NCBI GenBank assembly: GCA_029237775.1
Contig: JAQZBR010000004.1
Location: forward strand, 186,001 to 250,000
Length of the DNA: 64,000 nucleotides
From: Bacteroidota bacterium
GTDB lineage: Bacteria > Bacteroidota > Bacteroidia > 2-12-FULL-35-15
Reading direction: 5' to 3'
The translations under genes were made by a program, and so were the position numbers. The notes beneath the pieces were generated by a model. The model was not told the DNA's origin and ran no database searches. It saw only the letters and a list, made by a program, of their open reading frames with translations. Below, piece by piece: positions 25,841 to 35,429 of this stretch (the first letter of the stretch is position 1; every line of letters begins with the position of its first letter).

Positions 25841-26092
25841 ATGAAATTCAGAGCAGAAATTGATGTGATGCCATTAAAAGCATTACTTGACCCACAAGGG
25901 AAAGCAGTAACAGGAAGCATGAAAAACCTTGGTTTACCGGAGATACAAAATGTACGTATCGGTAAACACATCACTCTTGAAATTGAAGCAGATTCAAAAG
26001 ATTCGGCAAAAACTAAAGTAGATGAAGCCTGCAAAAAGCTGCTTGCAAATCAGATCATGGAATCCTACGAATTTGAGTTGTTCGAAAACTAA
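25841..26092 (+). CDS. purS: Phosphoribosylformylglycinamidine synthase subunit PurS
   Basis: An 83-residue small subunit of the PurLQS formylglycinamidine ribonucleotide synthase (purine synthesis). It starts FRAEIDVMPLKALLDPQGKA, has the family block VRIGKHITLEIEA, and ends NQIMESYEFELFE. Length and motifs are standard. PurL and PurQ are not in the window, so the subunit is encoded apart from its partners. It shares a transcript with pssA and is closed by a strong hairpin terminator. Confidence 0.92.
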   Translation: MKFRAEIDVMPLKALLDPQGKAVTGSMKNLGLPEIQNVRIGKHITLEIEADSKDSAKTKVDEACKKLLANQIMESYEFELFEN

Positions 26093-26110
26093 GTACAATA
26101 AATAAAAAAG

Positions 26111-26142
26111 AAATGCCCGTTCTTTCAGAAGAACGGGCATTT
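26111..26142. terminator. Bidirectional hairpin terminator between purS and the 26163 gene
   Basis: A perfect 13-bp stem (AAATGCCCGTTCT at 26111-26123 and its complement at 26130-26142) has a short loop. It is A-rich on one side and T-rich on the other, midway between two convergent genes. Confidence 0.85.
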
Positions 26143-26162
26143 TCATTATATATATACGGAAA

Positions 26163-26606
26163 TTAATCATCCGTAGGTTCAGGCGCCTTTTCAAATCCGG
26201 CCTTTTTCGCCCTGATCTTTTTAATGAACAAAACATTTATAAGCTCATCTTCCTTAGTTACAATGGTGCTTGACATACCATTAGTAATTGTGGACGGGAT
26301 CTTGTCGTATTTAGATTTCTTTTTCACCATTTCATAAGACCCATCTTCCATTTTAAGAAACATGGAGATCACTTTGCCCTCTTTTACCTCGCATTTACCG
26401 TTATAACATTCTGCGTCACCACCATTACGAAAAGTGATGATTACATCCGTATAAATTCCATCAGCAACGTCATCGGCTCCCCTGGACTCAAATTTCTGAG
26501 CCCATTTTAAATAACAGTTACTTTCATCCTCTGCCTTTTTGCTTGTCTGTGCATTAACTGCTGAAATACCTATAATAAAGCTTAATAAAGTAAAAATTCT
26601 TTTCAT
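26163..26606 (-). CDS. Small exported protein of unknown function
   Basis: 147 residues from the ATG at 26606, which starts a clear signal peptide (MKRIFTLLSFIIGISAVNAQ). The longer frame to 26699 adds residues that do not fit a leader. The mature part is charged and beta-rich, with two Cys close together in DAECYNGKCEVKEGK and a first Cys in ESNCYLKWAQKFESRG. It ends KKAGFEKAPEPTDD. I recognise no family. It is convergent with purS and divergent from gmhA, with 175 bp between starts. Confidence 0.6.
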   Translation of the reverse strand: MKRIFTLLSFIIGISAVNAQTSKKAEDESNCYLKWAQKFESRGADDVADGIYTDVIITFRNGGDAECYNGKCEVKEGKVISMFLKMEDGSYEMVKKKSKYDKIPSTITNGMSSTIVTKEDELINVLFIKKIRAKKAGFEKAPEPTDD

Positions 26607-26743
26607 GTTCCATCGATTATTTGAATGCAAATTAAGAAATTTCCACCTAATATTTAAATATTTACAGCCTTTTTTATCAGCACTGGTGCTTAAAAGCACA
26701 GCTCATGCTTGCAAACGGGCTTAGGTTTATTGATTATTCACGC

Positions 26744-26776
26744 TTGCTGAATATTTTTTTTTAATTCGTACATTCG
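26744..26776 (+). promoter_or_regulatory. Candidate promoter of gmhA
   Basis: TTG (26744-26746) and TACATTCG (26769-26776) are separated by 22 bp, 5 bp ahead of the gmhA ATG. It is one base off the TAnnTTTG consensus, and the leader would be nearly absent. Confidence 0.3.
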
Positions 26777-26781
26777 CTTCA

Positions 26782-27351
26782 ATGAAAAAACTGATCACAC
26801 AAAACTTTAAAGAAGCGCAGGATCTACTTTCCACCTTCGTTAACAATGATAAAAATTTTGAGTCTATCGAAAGTGCAGCTTTATTGATGATCGCGGCTAT
26901 TAAAAACGGAGGGAAAATCATCTCCTGCGGTAACGGAGGCTCAATGTGTGATGCCATGCATTTCGCAGAAGAGCTGAGCGGAAGATTCCGTGAGGATCGT
27001 AAAGCGTTGCCGGCCTTGTCGATTTCAGACCCTTCCCATATTTCATGTGTGGCAAATGATTACGGTTTCGATAAAATATTTTCACGTTACATTGAAGGAT
27101 TAGGCAATAAAGAAGATGTTCTGCTTGCTATCAGCACGAGCGGCAACTCGGCAAATGTCCTGAATGCGGTGGCCGCTGCAAAGTCTAAAGGGATGAAGGT
27201 TGTAGGACTCACCGGAAGGGACGGAGGAAAAATGGCTTCTTTATGTGATGTAGAAATACGGGTACCTTATTCCAACTACGCTGATCGTGTGCAGGAGATC
27301 CACATAAAAGTGATACACTCACTTATTGCCGCCATTGAAAGCGCAGTATAA
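26782..27351 (+). CDS. gmhA: D-sedoheptulose-7-phosphate isomerase
   Basis: A 189-residue SIS-domain isomerase converting sedoheptulose 7-phosphate to D-glycero-manno-heptose 7-phosphate, the first step of ADP-heptose synthesis for lipopolysaccharide core or surface glycans. It is closely similar to the E. coli enzyme along its length: [51 protein letters not shown] and a C-terminal [14 protein letters not shown] carrying the active-site Glu and His. None of the later heptose genes (hldE, gmhB, hldD) is in the window. It is followed by a strong terminator. Confidence 0.95.
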   Translation: MKKLITQNFKEAQDLLSTFVNNDKNFESIESAALLMIAAIKNGGKIISCGNGGSMCDAMHFAEELSGRFREDRKALPALSISDPSHISCVANDYGFDKIFSRYIEGLGNKEDVLLAISTSGNSANVLNAVAAAKSKGMKVVGLTGRDGGKMASLCDVEIRVPYSNYADRVQEIHIKVIHSLIAAIESAV

Positions 27352-27382
27352 AAGAAGGCTTCCCAATCCGGGAAGCCTTCTT
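27352..27382. terminator. Bidirectional terminator between gmhA and the Omp28-type gene
   Basis: A perfect 13-bp stem (AAGAAGGCTTCCC, 27352-27364) pairs with its complement (27370-27382) across a 5-base loop. T-runs follow on both strands, between two convergent genes. Confidence 0.88.
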
Positions 27383-27402
27383 TTTATGAATATGGGATTA
27401 TT

Positions 27403-29439
27403 TTATTCTTTGATCAGCTTAAGAATAGTCGGTTGATTATTCACGTTCACTTTTACAAAGTAGATACCTTTTGCAAACTCCTGAGTATCGACAGGCAGGT
27501 TATAAGCACCGCTCATTTTACCATATGATTTGGATGCAACCAGCTGCCCGTTTGCTGAATAAACTTCCATACTTACTTCTGAGTCATTCTGCAAGCTCAA
27601 AGAAACATTTGTAAAGCTATTAGCAGGATTCGGCATTAAGCGGATCATATCCGGAGCTGAAGCAATTGTGTTTACATCAACTGACAATCCAGGCAACCAA
27701 CCGTTCGCTACAGCTTCACTGATTGTCGCTGTTCCTGCGTTATTGATCTTTCCTGATGGCTCGATCATCATTCCTACGATATGGATCTGAGAAGCATCCC
27801 AGGCCGCAGGTAGTGTATAGGAGAAATTATGCGTAAAGGTCTGACCAACCAATGCACTAGCACCGAATGCATAAGGCATACCTGCGAAGCTTGGGCTTAA
27901 AGCACGTGCAACATGGCTGTAGTTCATTTGTGCAGCAGGAACAGGATTTGGAAGGGATTCGAAACCACCCATAACTCCTGAGCCACCACCCGAATAAGCA
28001 TTCACCTGATTGTAAGCGCTTGTAGTTCCGGTTACGCTGTCCTCAGTGATCACACAAGCAACTTTATAATTTCCTGTAATATTTGCAGCCATCGTTGTTG
28101 TGATAGACACTTTTAACTGGCGTGTAGTGGAGTTATAAGTTGCTCCGTTAACTATAGTTCCTTCCGGTGCAAGAACAATTCTGTCAAGGAAATCCTCTTC
28201 AATTTGACTAGGATCAATTTCCAATCCTCTGTCAACCAAAGCCGAAGGATAACCACCGATCAATTGTCCCATTGCTGCATCATAAGCAGTTACAACCATC
28301 GGATCGGAATTATGCACAGCAATACCTGCATAATAATCGCCATATTTTTCTGTCATAAGGTCCATATAAACAGCACCACGCGGACACCACTGGCACCATG
28401 TGCCGGTACCTTCTTCAGCCACAACAACCTTTCCGGCAGCTGCCTGCACGGGAGTAATTGTAGTTGTTATTGTATTGTCAGTTCCGTCACCGTCAGCTCC
28501 ACCATTGTTAACATTACTGATCGTAGCCGTGAATACATTCGGCCCAGCGACCAATGTGAAAGGGGCAGGAAAATTAACAGTATATGTTCCAAGAGAAGGG
28601 ATACTAACACCGGTAACATTTTGGACAACAGGAGTACCGCCATTCTGATCAAGTGTCATGTCAAATGAAGTGATAGTGGTTGTTCCGAGGTTACGCATTT
28701 TGACAGACGCCATACGTTGCTGCCCAACCAATCCGTTTGTTACAGAAATAAGATTATTTGCACCGTTAACAGAAGGTAATGTGTAAGGCCCTACATTATA
28801 AGATACGTCATCCACCCAGAAGCTCGCAGCATTATCTGCCGGGAAAATATCAATCGCAAATACCTGGTTATTGGCATTTGACCACGTTCCTGCAGAAGTT
28901 CCATTAATAGAGAGACCCCACGTGTTGGTATTCAAATTTGCATCAATCTTTAATTCGAACCAGCTCCCGACCGGATAAGTTGAGGCAAGGACAGTTGTTC
29001 CACTGTTCTGAATAATTATATTACCTGCATTATCCATCCAGCAATCCAGAACATACATTCCCCCCATTGTTGTGGTTCCCTGAAAATTGAAATAAGCTGT
29101 TTTCCCCGAAGGAACCTTAAACCAGGAAGTAAAATTAAATTGACCTGTTGTTAATGGAGATGTACCGAAAGGAAGGATCACATCATCCGGCCCACCGGTT
29201 GTTGCGGTTGAAACAAAATAAATTGATTTTGAACCTCCGGTAGTGTGGTTATCTGACGAAACCACAGGGACATCTTCTGTGCCGCCACCTGTAGTGGATG
29301 ACCATGTCCTCCAGTTTGGTGACTGCATCCCCAGCAAAGGAGTTGTCAGTGTATAACTTTCAAAGTTATCGGTAAAGGTTTGAGCATTTGTTGCAAGAAC
29401 AGAACAAACACATGCAATTAAAAGTGTAGCTTTTTTCAT
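27403..29439 (-). CDS. T9SS cargo protein with Omp28-type thioredoxin-like domain
   Basis: A 678-residue exported protein with signal peptide (LLIACVCSVLATNAQ). Residues about 20-215 form a jelly-roll/concanavalin-like module (TDNFESYTL, SIYFVST, WFELKIDANLN). A CARDB-like Ig domain follows. The Omp28-like part near 335-600 starts VVVAEEGTGTWCQWCPRG with a thioredoxin-type CxxC (Cys349, Cys352) and GGYPSALVDRG. A T9SS type A sorting domain ends the chain (LMPNPANSFTNVSLSL, GIYFVKVNVNN). Omp28 relatives are surface proteins of Bacteroidota. The CxxC suggests disulfide chemistry, though activity is unproven. It lies 248 bp downstream of the SprB-repeat gene on the same strand. Confidence 0.82.
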   Translation of the reverse strand: MKKATLLIACVCSVLATNAQTFTDNFESYTLTTPLLGMQSPNWRTWSSTTGGGTEDVPVVSSDNHTTGGSKSIYFVSTATTGGPDDVILPFGTSPLTTGQFNFTSWFKVPSGKTAYFNFQGTTTMGGMYVLDCWMDNAGNIIIQNSGTTVLASTYPVGSWFELKIDANLNTNTWGLSINGTSAGTWSNANNQVFAIDIFPADNAASFWVDDVSYNVGPYTLPSVNGANNLISVTNGLVGQQRMASVKMRNLGTTTITSFDMTLDQNGGTPVVQNVTGVSIPSLGTYTVNFPAPFTLVAGPNVFTATISNVNNGGADGDGTDNTITTTITPVQAAAGKVVVAEEGTGTWCQWCPRGAVYMDLMTEKYGDYYAGIAVHNSDPMVVTAYDAAMGQLIGGYPSALVDRGLEIDPSQIEEDFLDRIVLAPEGTIVNGATYNSTTRQLKVSITTTMAANITGNYKVACVITEDSVTGTTSAYNQVNAYSGGGSGVMGGFESLPNPVPAAQMNYSHVARALSPSFAGMPYAFGASALVGQTFTHNFSYTLPAAWDASQIHIVGMMIEPSGKINNAGTATISEAVANGWLPGLSVDVNTIASAPDMIRLMPNPANSFTNVSLSLQNDSEVSMEVYSANGQLVASKSYGKMSGAYNLPVDTQEFAKGIYFVKVNVNNQPTILKLIKE

Positions 29440-29643
29440 TTGTATGGGTATAAATTAATTTAAAGGAAAGCTAATGTACCGAAAAAAGCCTGAAAAGAGA
29501 AGTACAAAAGGAGATTATTCTTATTGAGAAAATATCCTTAATAAGTTAGAATAAAATAAAAACATCTTGTTTAATCCGACAATCGCCAGATGTCTAAACG
29601 AGAAACTTAAGAACTAAACTCATTTAAAGGGTTAAATAAAAAA

Positions 29644-29666
29644 GCCCCCCGCAATAAACGGAGGGC
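29644..29666 (-). terminator. Terminator of the SprB-repeat adhesin gene
   Basis: On the minus strand GCCCTCCG pairs with CGGGGGGC (one G-T wobble) around a 7-base loop and is followed by TTTTTT. It is 22 bp past the stop at 29688. Confidence 0.8.
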
Positions 29667-29687
29667 CGAAAACTATATTCTGTATTA

Positions 29688-32600
29688 TTATTGTGTAACC
29701 ACTATCTTCTGGTTGATCACCTTTTGATTACTCACTCCTGTGATGAAATAAATTCCATTGGTTAAACCATCGATATTGATGCTGAAGTTATTGTCGGCAT
29801 TCAACTCCATTGTTCTTACATTTTGTCCTAATTCATTTGCGATCCGGTAAGTTCCTTTGAAACTAGCTTTGATTGTAAACACTCCGCTGTTAGGATTAGG
29901 AGAGATGCTGATCGGGCTATTGTTAACGGATGTAGCGATCCCGTTTCCAACGATTGCAACGCAGGCAGAAGTATCAGAGCAGACTCCGTCTGTAATTACC
30001 ACAGCGTAGCTCCCGTCAATTAAAGCAGTAAAGCTTTGGTTAATTTCATTGGCAATTGCTGTGTTTGTATTGCAGTCGATCCATTGATAGGTAACGGCTC
30101 CTGTATTGTTTGCAGTGATTGTTAATACGTTAACAGAAGTTGTAACGTCTATCGCGTTCGGCTCAGAAATAGTTACAGAACCGGTAGCCTCACAACCTGC
30201 AGCATCAGCTACAGTATAACTGTATACACCTGCAATAAGTAAATTTAAATCTTCAGTGGTTGCGTTATTGTCCCACAGGTAAGTATAAGAGCCTGCACCG
30301 CCCGTTACTGAAATATCTATTGACCCGTCAGTCGCTCCGTTACATGTTGCATTCAGAGAAGAAGAAGTTACAGTAGGGGCACCTGTATCGGACACATTAG
30401 CAATAGCGGTTGAAGAACAACTGTTGGCATCTGTTACTGTAACAGTGTATGAACCTGCGGATAGTCCCGTCTCTGTTGCAGCGGTACCGTTGGTTGACCA
30501 AAGGTAAGCTAATGCACCTGTTCCTCCAGATGCAAATACAGTAGCAGTTCCTGTAGTATTGCCACAATTAGAATTGGTAGTAGTTGTAGATGCTGTGACA
30601 GCAGATGGCTCTGTAACCACAACTGTTGTTGTTGAAGCACAACCATTATCATCTGTAACAGTATAGTTGTAAGTCCCCGCATTAACTGTAAATGTTCCGA
30701 TTCCTGAATAAGGAGCAGTTCCATCCATTGCATTGACTGTTACATCTGCAGTAGCACCATTACAAAGAATTGTTGTAGCTGAAGACATCGCCATCAAAGC
30801 ACTCGGTTCTGTTACGGTAATACTAGTTGAAGTGGAACAACCGTTAGCATCGCTTACAGGATATGTGTATGTCCCCGCAGATACGCTGAATGTGTTTGTA
30901 CCTGTATAGGCGCCAGTTCCTCCTGTTGCAGTCACTGTAATATCAGCTATACCACCGTTACAAAGAATAGTCGTAGAGGTTGATGAGGCAATCAATACTA
31001 AAGGCTCGATAATAGTAATACTAGTAGGAGATGTACATCCGTTTGCATCAGTAACAGTATAATTATAGGTTCCTGCAGGCATAGTAAAAGTTCCGGTTCC
31101 TGAATAAGCAAGAGTTCCACCTGTTGCACTTACAGTGATGTCAGCAGTTCCTCCGTTACATAGAATTGTTGTAGCAGAAGATGAAGCAGATAATGCAGAA
31201 GGCTCAGTAACAGTAATGCTTGTTGAAGCAGTACATCCGTTTGCATCTGTAACGGTATAGCTATGTGTTCCAGCTGTTACCGAAAACGATCCTGCCCCAG
31301 TATAAGGTATAGTTCCACCTGTTCCTGTTGCAGTTACGATTGTAGTTCCACCATTACATAGAATTCCAGGCGCACTTGATCCGGCAGTTAATACAGCTGG
31401 TTCTGTGATAGTAAATGATCGGGTGGTAGAACAGCCGTTCAGATCAGTTATAGTCACAGTATAGTTCCCTGCGGCCAGCCCTGTTGCAGTTGCAGCAGTT
31501 CCACCAGCAGGTGCCCATGAATAAGTGAATCCACCGGCTCCACCTGTTGCATTTACTGTTGCTGTTCCGTTTGCTCCTCCATTACATGAAATATTTATTT
31601 GTGAAGTTGTAGCTGTAATGACTGAGTTTTGAGTTATGCTAAATGATTGAGTATCGAGACACCCGTTTGCATCCGTAACAGTTACAGTCCAGGTACCTGC
31701 AGTTAAGCCTGTCACGGAATTGCTTCCATCGCCCGCAGGAGTTCCAGGAGTCCAGTTATATGTTAAGGCATTTGTCCCACCACTAGCAGAAACAGAAGCC
31801 GATCCAGTAGAACCACCGTTACAAGCAACATCTGTTTGAGATAAAGGCGTTACAACAATCGCAGGTGCTTCAGTTACAGAAGCTGTAACAGTTCCTGTAC
31901 AACCTTTGTTATCAGTTATGACAACGGTGTAAGTTCCTGCAGTCAAACCTGTACGGTCTTCGGTGGTCGGTCCTGAAGGCAACCAGTTAAAAGTATATGG
32001 GCCGGTTCCACCAGAAGGAGTTAAGTTAATAGCACCGTTAGATCCTCCGAAGCAAGTCACGTTGGTTACTACAGTTGTTCCTGAAACAGGACTTGTTGGT
32101 TGAGTTACAGAAGCTGTTGCTGTTGCTGTGCAGGCGTTGTTATCTGTAATGACCACGGTGTAGGTTCCTGCAGTCAAACCTGTACGGTCTTCTGTGGTCG
32201 GGCCTGAAGGCAACCAGTTAAAAGTATATGGGCCGGTTCCACCATTTGGCGTTAAGTTGACAGCGCCATTAGAGCCTCCAAAACAAGCTACATTTGTTAC
32301 AACGGTAGTTCCTGAAACCGGAGATGTTGGTTGAGTAACTGACCTGGTAACAGTTCCGGTACATCCGTTTGCATCTGTAATAACAACTGTGTAAGTTCCT
32401 GCAACAAGTCCGGTACGGTCTTCTGTAGTAGGGCCGGATGGCAACCAGCTAAAAGTGTATGGCCCTGTCCCTCCATTTGGTGTTAAATTGATAGCACCGT
32501 TCGATCCACCGAAACAAGCAACATTCGTTACAACAGTTGTTCCTGATACAGGCCCTGTAGGCTGAGTAACAGAAACTGTTACTGTTGCTGTGCAGCCGTT

Positions 32601-33668
32601 GTTATCAGTAATGACAACGGTGTAAGTTCCTGCAACAAGGCCTGTACGGTCTTCTGTGGTAGGGCCTGAAGGTAACCAGTTAAAAGTATATGGCCCGGTT
32701 CCTCCTGAAGGTGTTAAGTTAATAGCACCGTTAGATCCTCCGAAGCAAGTGACGTTTGTTACTACAGTGGTGCCTGCAACAGGTGCTGTTGGCTGAGTTA
32801 CAGACGCTGTAACAGTTCCTGTACAAGCGTTGTTATCAATTATGACAACAGAATAAGTTGCTGCAACAAGTCCTGTACGGTCTTCTGTGGTCGGGCCTGA
32901 AGGCAACCAGTTAAAAGTATATGGGCCGGTTCCTCCTGAAGGTGTTAAGTTGATAGCACCGTTCGTTCCACCGAAACAAGCAACATTCGTTACAACAGTA
33001 GTTCCAGAAACAGGATCAGGCTGAGCTACAACGGCAGTAACCGTATCGTTACAACCATTAACATCCGTGATCAAAACGCTAAACGTTCCCGCAGTTAGAC
33101 TAGTCAGATCCTCTGTTGTTGGGCCTGAAGGTAGCCAGCTGTATGTATATGGAGCTACTCCGCCACTTGGAGTTAAGTCGATAGCTCCATCAGAACCACC
33201 GAAGCAAACTACATCGGTAATCACGGTAGTTCCCAAAACAGGAGATGTTCCGGAACCTGCAGTATTCATAGTCATGGTAACAGTCGCAAGCGAACCGGAA
33301 TTGTTGCAAGAATATTGTGAAAGCAGAATTCTGACATAACCGCAGGAAGACGCTGTAAAGGAAAGATTACTTTGTAGGCCGCAAGCATCATCATTATAAG
33401 CATAATAAGTTCCTGTCGCATCATCGTATACTGTTAATTGAGTATCGTAAGCACTGCTGCCGCAAGTGGAAACGTTGTAATTCGCACCTGCAGAAACAAA
33501 TGCCAGCATATACTGCCCTGCCCCATACGTTTGAGAAGTTGAGGATCCAACAGAAGGAGGCGTCAGCAAACCCGCTACCAGGCTGCCATTATTCGGACAT
33601 TGAGAAAATAGATTATTTCCAATAAATAAATGAACTGCAAGCAGAGCTGCAAGAATCGTGTGTTTCAT
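29688..33668 (-). CDS. Large SprB-repeat adhesin with T9SS sorting domain
   Basis: A 1326-residue exported surface protein. After the signal peptide (LAALLAVHLFIGNNLFSQ) comes a pre-peptidase-like beta domain with Cys residues (to about 130). About fourteen SprB-type modules of 60-77 residues follow, each with a CFGGSNG or CNGG start, a TPSGGTGPYTFNW-like strand and GTYTVVITDNNGC. The first six are nearly identical, the later ones diverged. An Ig-like end (VTYQWIDCNTN) and a type A sorting domain (ISPNPNSGVFTI, GIYFITGVSN) follow. In F. johnsoniae the far longer SprB is the gliding adhesin. This shorter protein is probably a related filamentous adhesin. A candidate -7 element (TACTTTTG) lies at 33701-33694. 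Confidence 0.87.
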   Translation of the reverse strand: MKHTILAALLAVHLFIGNNLFSQCPNNGSLVAGLLTPPSVGSSTSQTYGAGQYMLAFVSAGANYNVSTCGSSAYDTQLTVYDDATGTYYAYNDDACGLQSNLSFTASSCGYVRILLSQYSCNNSGSLATVTMTMNTAGSGTSPVLGTTVITDVVCFGGSDGAIDLTPSGGVAPYTYSWLPSGPTTEDLTSLTAGTFSVLITDVNGCNDTVTAVVAQPDPVSGTTVVTNVACFGGTNGAINLTPSGGTGPYTFNWLPSGPTTEDRTGLVAATYSVVIIDNNACTGTVTASVTQPTAPVAGTTVVTNVTCFGGSNGAINLTPSGGTGPYTFNWLPSGPTTEDRTGLVAGTYTVVITDNNGCTATVTVSVTQPTGPVSGTTVVTNVACFGGSNGAINLTPNGGTGPYTFSWLPSGPTTEDRTGLVAGTYTVVITDANGCTGTVTRSVTQPTSPVSGTTVVTNVACFGGSNGAVNLTPNGGTGPYTFNWLPSGPTTEDRTGLTAGTYTVVITDNNACTATATASVTQPTSPVSGTTVVTNVTCFGGSNGAINLTPSGGTGPYTFNWLPSGPTTEDRTGLTAGTYTVVITDNKGCTGTVTASVTEAPAIVVTPLSQTDVACNGGSTGSASVSASGGTNALTYNWTPGTPAGDGSNSVTGLTAGTWTVTVTDANGCLDTQSFSITQNSVITATTSQINISCNGGANGTATVNATGGAGGFTYSWAPAGGTAATATGLAAGNYTVTITDLNGCSTTRSFTITEPAVLTAGSSAPGILCNGGTTIVTATGTGGTIPYTGAGSFSVTAGTHSYTVTDANGCTASTSITVTEPSALSASSSATTILCNGGTADITVSATGGTLAYSGTGTFTMPAGTYNYTVTDANGCTSPTSITIIEPLVLIASSTSTTILCNGGIADITVTATGGTGAYTGTNTFSVSAGTYTYPVSDANGCSTSTSITVTEPSALMAMSSATTILCNGATADVTVNAMDGTAPYSGIGTFTVNAGTYNYTVTDDNGCASTTTVVVTEPSAVTASTTTTNSNCGNTTGTATVFASGGTGALAYLWSTNGTAATETGLSAGSYTVTVTDANSCSSTAIANVSDTGAPTVTSSSLNATCNGATDGSIDISVTGGAGSYTYLWDNNATTEDLNLLIAGVYSYTVADAAGCEATGSVTISEPNAIDVTTSVNVLTITANNTGAVTYQWIDCNTNTAIANEINQSFTALIDGSYAVVITDGVCSDTSACVAIVGNGIATSVNNSPISISPNPNSGVFTIKASFKGTYRIANELGQNVRTMELNADNNFSINIDGLTNGIYFITGVSNQKVINQKIVVTQ
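31860..33240. repeat. 231-bp tandem repeats within the SprB-type gene
   Basis: The marker GTTCCTGC (or close variant) recurs at 31933, 32164, 32395, 32626 and 32857, each exactly 231 bp apart, then at 33085 after 228 bp. Each unit encodes one 77-residue module with the shared LPSGPTTEDRTGL core. Sequence identity between units is high at the DNA level, including synonymous positions. Confidence 0.9.
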
Positions 33669-33825
33669 AAAAAGGTTTTGATTTCTGAGGGGCCAAAAGT
33701 AGTTATATTTTTATGATACGCTATTAATACGGAGGTTATTAATCGGAGGACTTTGAGAAGAATTTCATTATATGTCCAACTTTTGTACATTTGCCGCTCT
33801 ACTCCAAAACGTTTAATTATGATCT

Positions 33826-35364
33826 ATGCTAATAAAAACTTTTGGAAGTGCTGTTTTCGGCATCAACGCAACAACTGTTACTGTTGAAACGAATATAAAT
33901 CCCGGTGTTAATTTCCTCCTTGTCGGTTTACCCGATAGCGCTGTAAAGGAAAGCCAGCAACGCATTGATGCGGCTTTAAAAAACAACGGCTATAAAATTC
34001 CGGGCAAAAGTATTGTTATCAATATGGCACCTGCCGATATCCGGAAAGAAGGCTCTGCATATGATCTTACCCTAGCAATTGGCATCCTGGCTGCTTCTGA
34101 ACAAATCAATTCAAATAAGGTAGCTGATTACGTGATCATGGGAGAGCTTTCCCTGGACGGAGGACTTCAACCAATAAAAGGAGTCCTGCCAATTGCAATT
34201 AAGGCACGCGAGGAAAAATTTAAAGGAATAATTCTTCCGAAACAAAATGTAAGGGAGGCTGCAATTGTAAGCGGACTGGACGTTTACGGAGTTGAAAACA
34301 TAAAAGAGGTCATCGACTTTTTCAACGATAAATCAACTCTTGAGCCAACTGTCATTAATACTGACGATGATTTTTTCTCAAAGCTAAATGAGACAGAATT
34401 TGATTTTGGAGATGTGCGCGGGCAGGAAAACATCAAACGTGCTTTAGAAATAGCTGCAGCAGGCGGACATAACGTGATTCTTATCGGGCCTCCGGGTGCC
34501 GGCAAAACGATGCTTGCAAAGCGACTGCCTACAATACTTCCGCCAATGAGCTTGCACGAAGCATTGGAAACCACGAAGATTCACAGCGTTGCCGGTAAAA
34601 TGGGAAAGAACACCGGACTAGTTTCTATACGTCCTTTCAGAAGCCCTCATCATTCAATAAGTGACATTGCTCTCGTGGGAGGCGGCAGCGTGCCTCAGCC
34701 GGGAGAGATCTCTCTTTCACATAATGGCGTTTTATTTCTTGATGAATTACCTGAATTTAAAAGAACAGTGCTTGAAGTAATGCGTCAGCCTCTTGAAGAT
34801 CGTATCGTGACAATTTCACGCGCACGATTCTCAGTTGAATACCCTGCGAGCTTTATGCTTGTAGCTTCTATGAACCCTTGCCCTTGCGGCTTTTACAACC
34901 ATCCTGAAAAGGATTGCGTTTGTCCTCCGGGTGTAGTTCAAAAGTATCTTAACAAAATTTCAGGGCCTTTACTGGATCGAATCGATATACATGTTGAAGT
35001 CACACCTGTTTCCTATAGCGAGCTCGCGGCAGAAAGGACTTCTGAAAAAAGTAATTCTGTCAGAGAACGTGTGATCAAAGCAAGAGAGATCCAGAGTAAA
35101 CGATATGAAAATACGGAAGGGGTTCATTGCAATGCACAGATTGGTTCAAAGCAGCTTCGCGAAGTTTGCAAAATAGATGAAGCAGGCAATCAATTACTAA
35201 AAACTGCGATGGAACGGTTGGGTTTGTCAGCACGAGCATACGATAGAATTTTAAAAGTTGCGCGAACTGTTGCCGATCTTGATAACAGCAAGAACATTGA
35301 AACAAATCACCTGGCTGAAGCAATTCAATACAGGAGCCTCGACAGAGACGGTTGGGCAGGATAA
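33826..35364 (+). CDS. YifB/ComM family Mg-chelatase-like AAA+ ATPase
   Basis: A 512-residue cytoplasmic AAA+ protein. The N-terminal ~170 residues are the ChlI/Lon-like domain (NPGVNFLLVGLPDSAVKES). The ATPase core has Walker A IGPPGAGKT near 222-229 and Walker B VLFLDELPEF. A Cys cluster NPCPCGFYNHPEKDCVCPP is followed by GPLLDRIDIHVEV, with a C-terminal lid (GLSARAYDRILKVARTVADL). The relative ComM is a helicase that promotes branch migration during natural transformation. The function in Bacteroidota is less studied. A TACATTTG sits at 33786-33793, 32 bp ahead of the start, as a possible -7 element. Confidence 0.92.
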   Translation: MLIKTFGSAVFGINATTVTVETNINPGVNFLLVGLPDSAVKESQQRIDAALKNNGYKIPGKSIVINMAPADIRKEGSAYDLTLAIGILAASEQINSNKVADYVIMGELSLDGGLQPIKGVLPIAIKAREEKFKGIILPKQNVREAAIVSGLDVYGVENIKEVIDFFNDKSTLEPTVINTDDDFFSKLNETEFDFGDVRGQENIKRALEIAAAGGHNVILIGPPGAGKTMLAKRLPTILPPMSLHEALETTKIHSVAGKMGKNTGLVSIRPFRSPHHSISDIALVGGGSVPQPGEISLSHNGVLFLDELPEFKRTVLEVMRQPLEDRIVTISRARFSVEYPASFMLVASMNPCPCGFYNHPEKDCVCPPGVVQKYLNKISGPLLDRIDIHVEVTPVSYSELAAERTSEKSNSVRERVIKAREIQSKRYENTEGVHCNAQIGSKQLREVCKIDEAGNQLLKTAMERLGLSARAYDRILKVARTVADLDNSKNIETNHLAEAIQYRSLDRDGWAG

Positions 35365-35429
35365 AACATGAGCAATAAAAAATCAGATTTATTTTATTAA
35401 ATTTGAAGGAACCCTTCAAGATTTTTAAA

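Noticed and set aside
28204-28668. Plus-strand frames of 154 and 82 codons opposite the Omp28-type gene
   Set aside because: They are low-complexity, Thr/Ser/Ile-rich shadows of a Thr- and Gly-rich gene, without a promoter or start context.
31860-33240. Regularly spaced repeats that could look like a CRISPR array
   Set aside because: The 231-bp units are in-frame protein modules of the SprB-type gene, with no short-repeat/unique-spacer alternation and no cas genes nearby.
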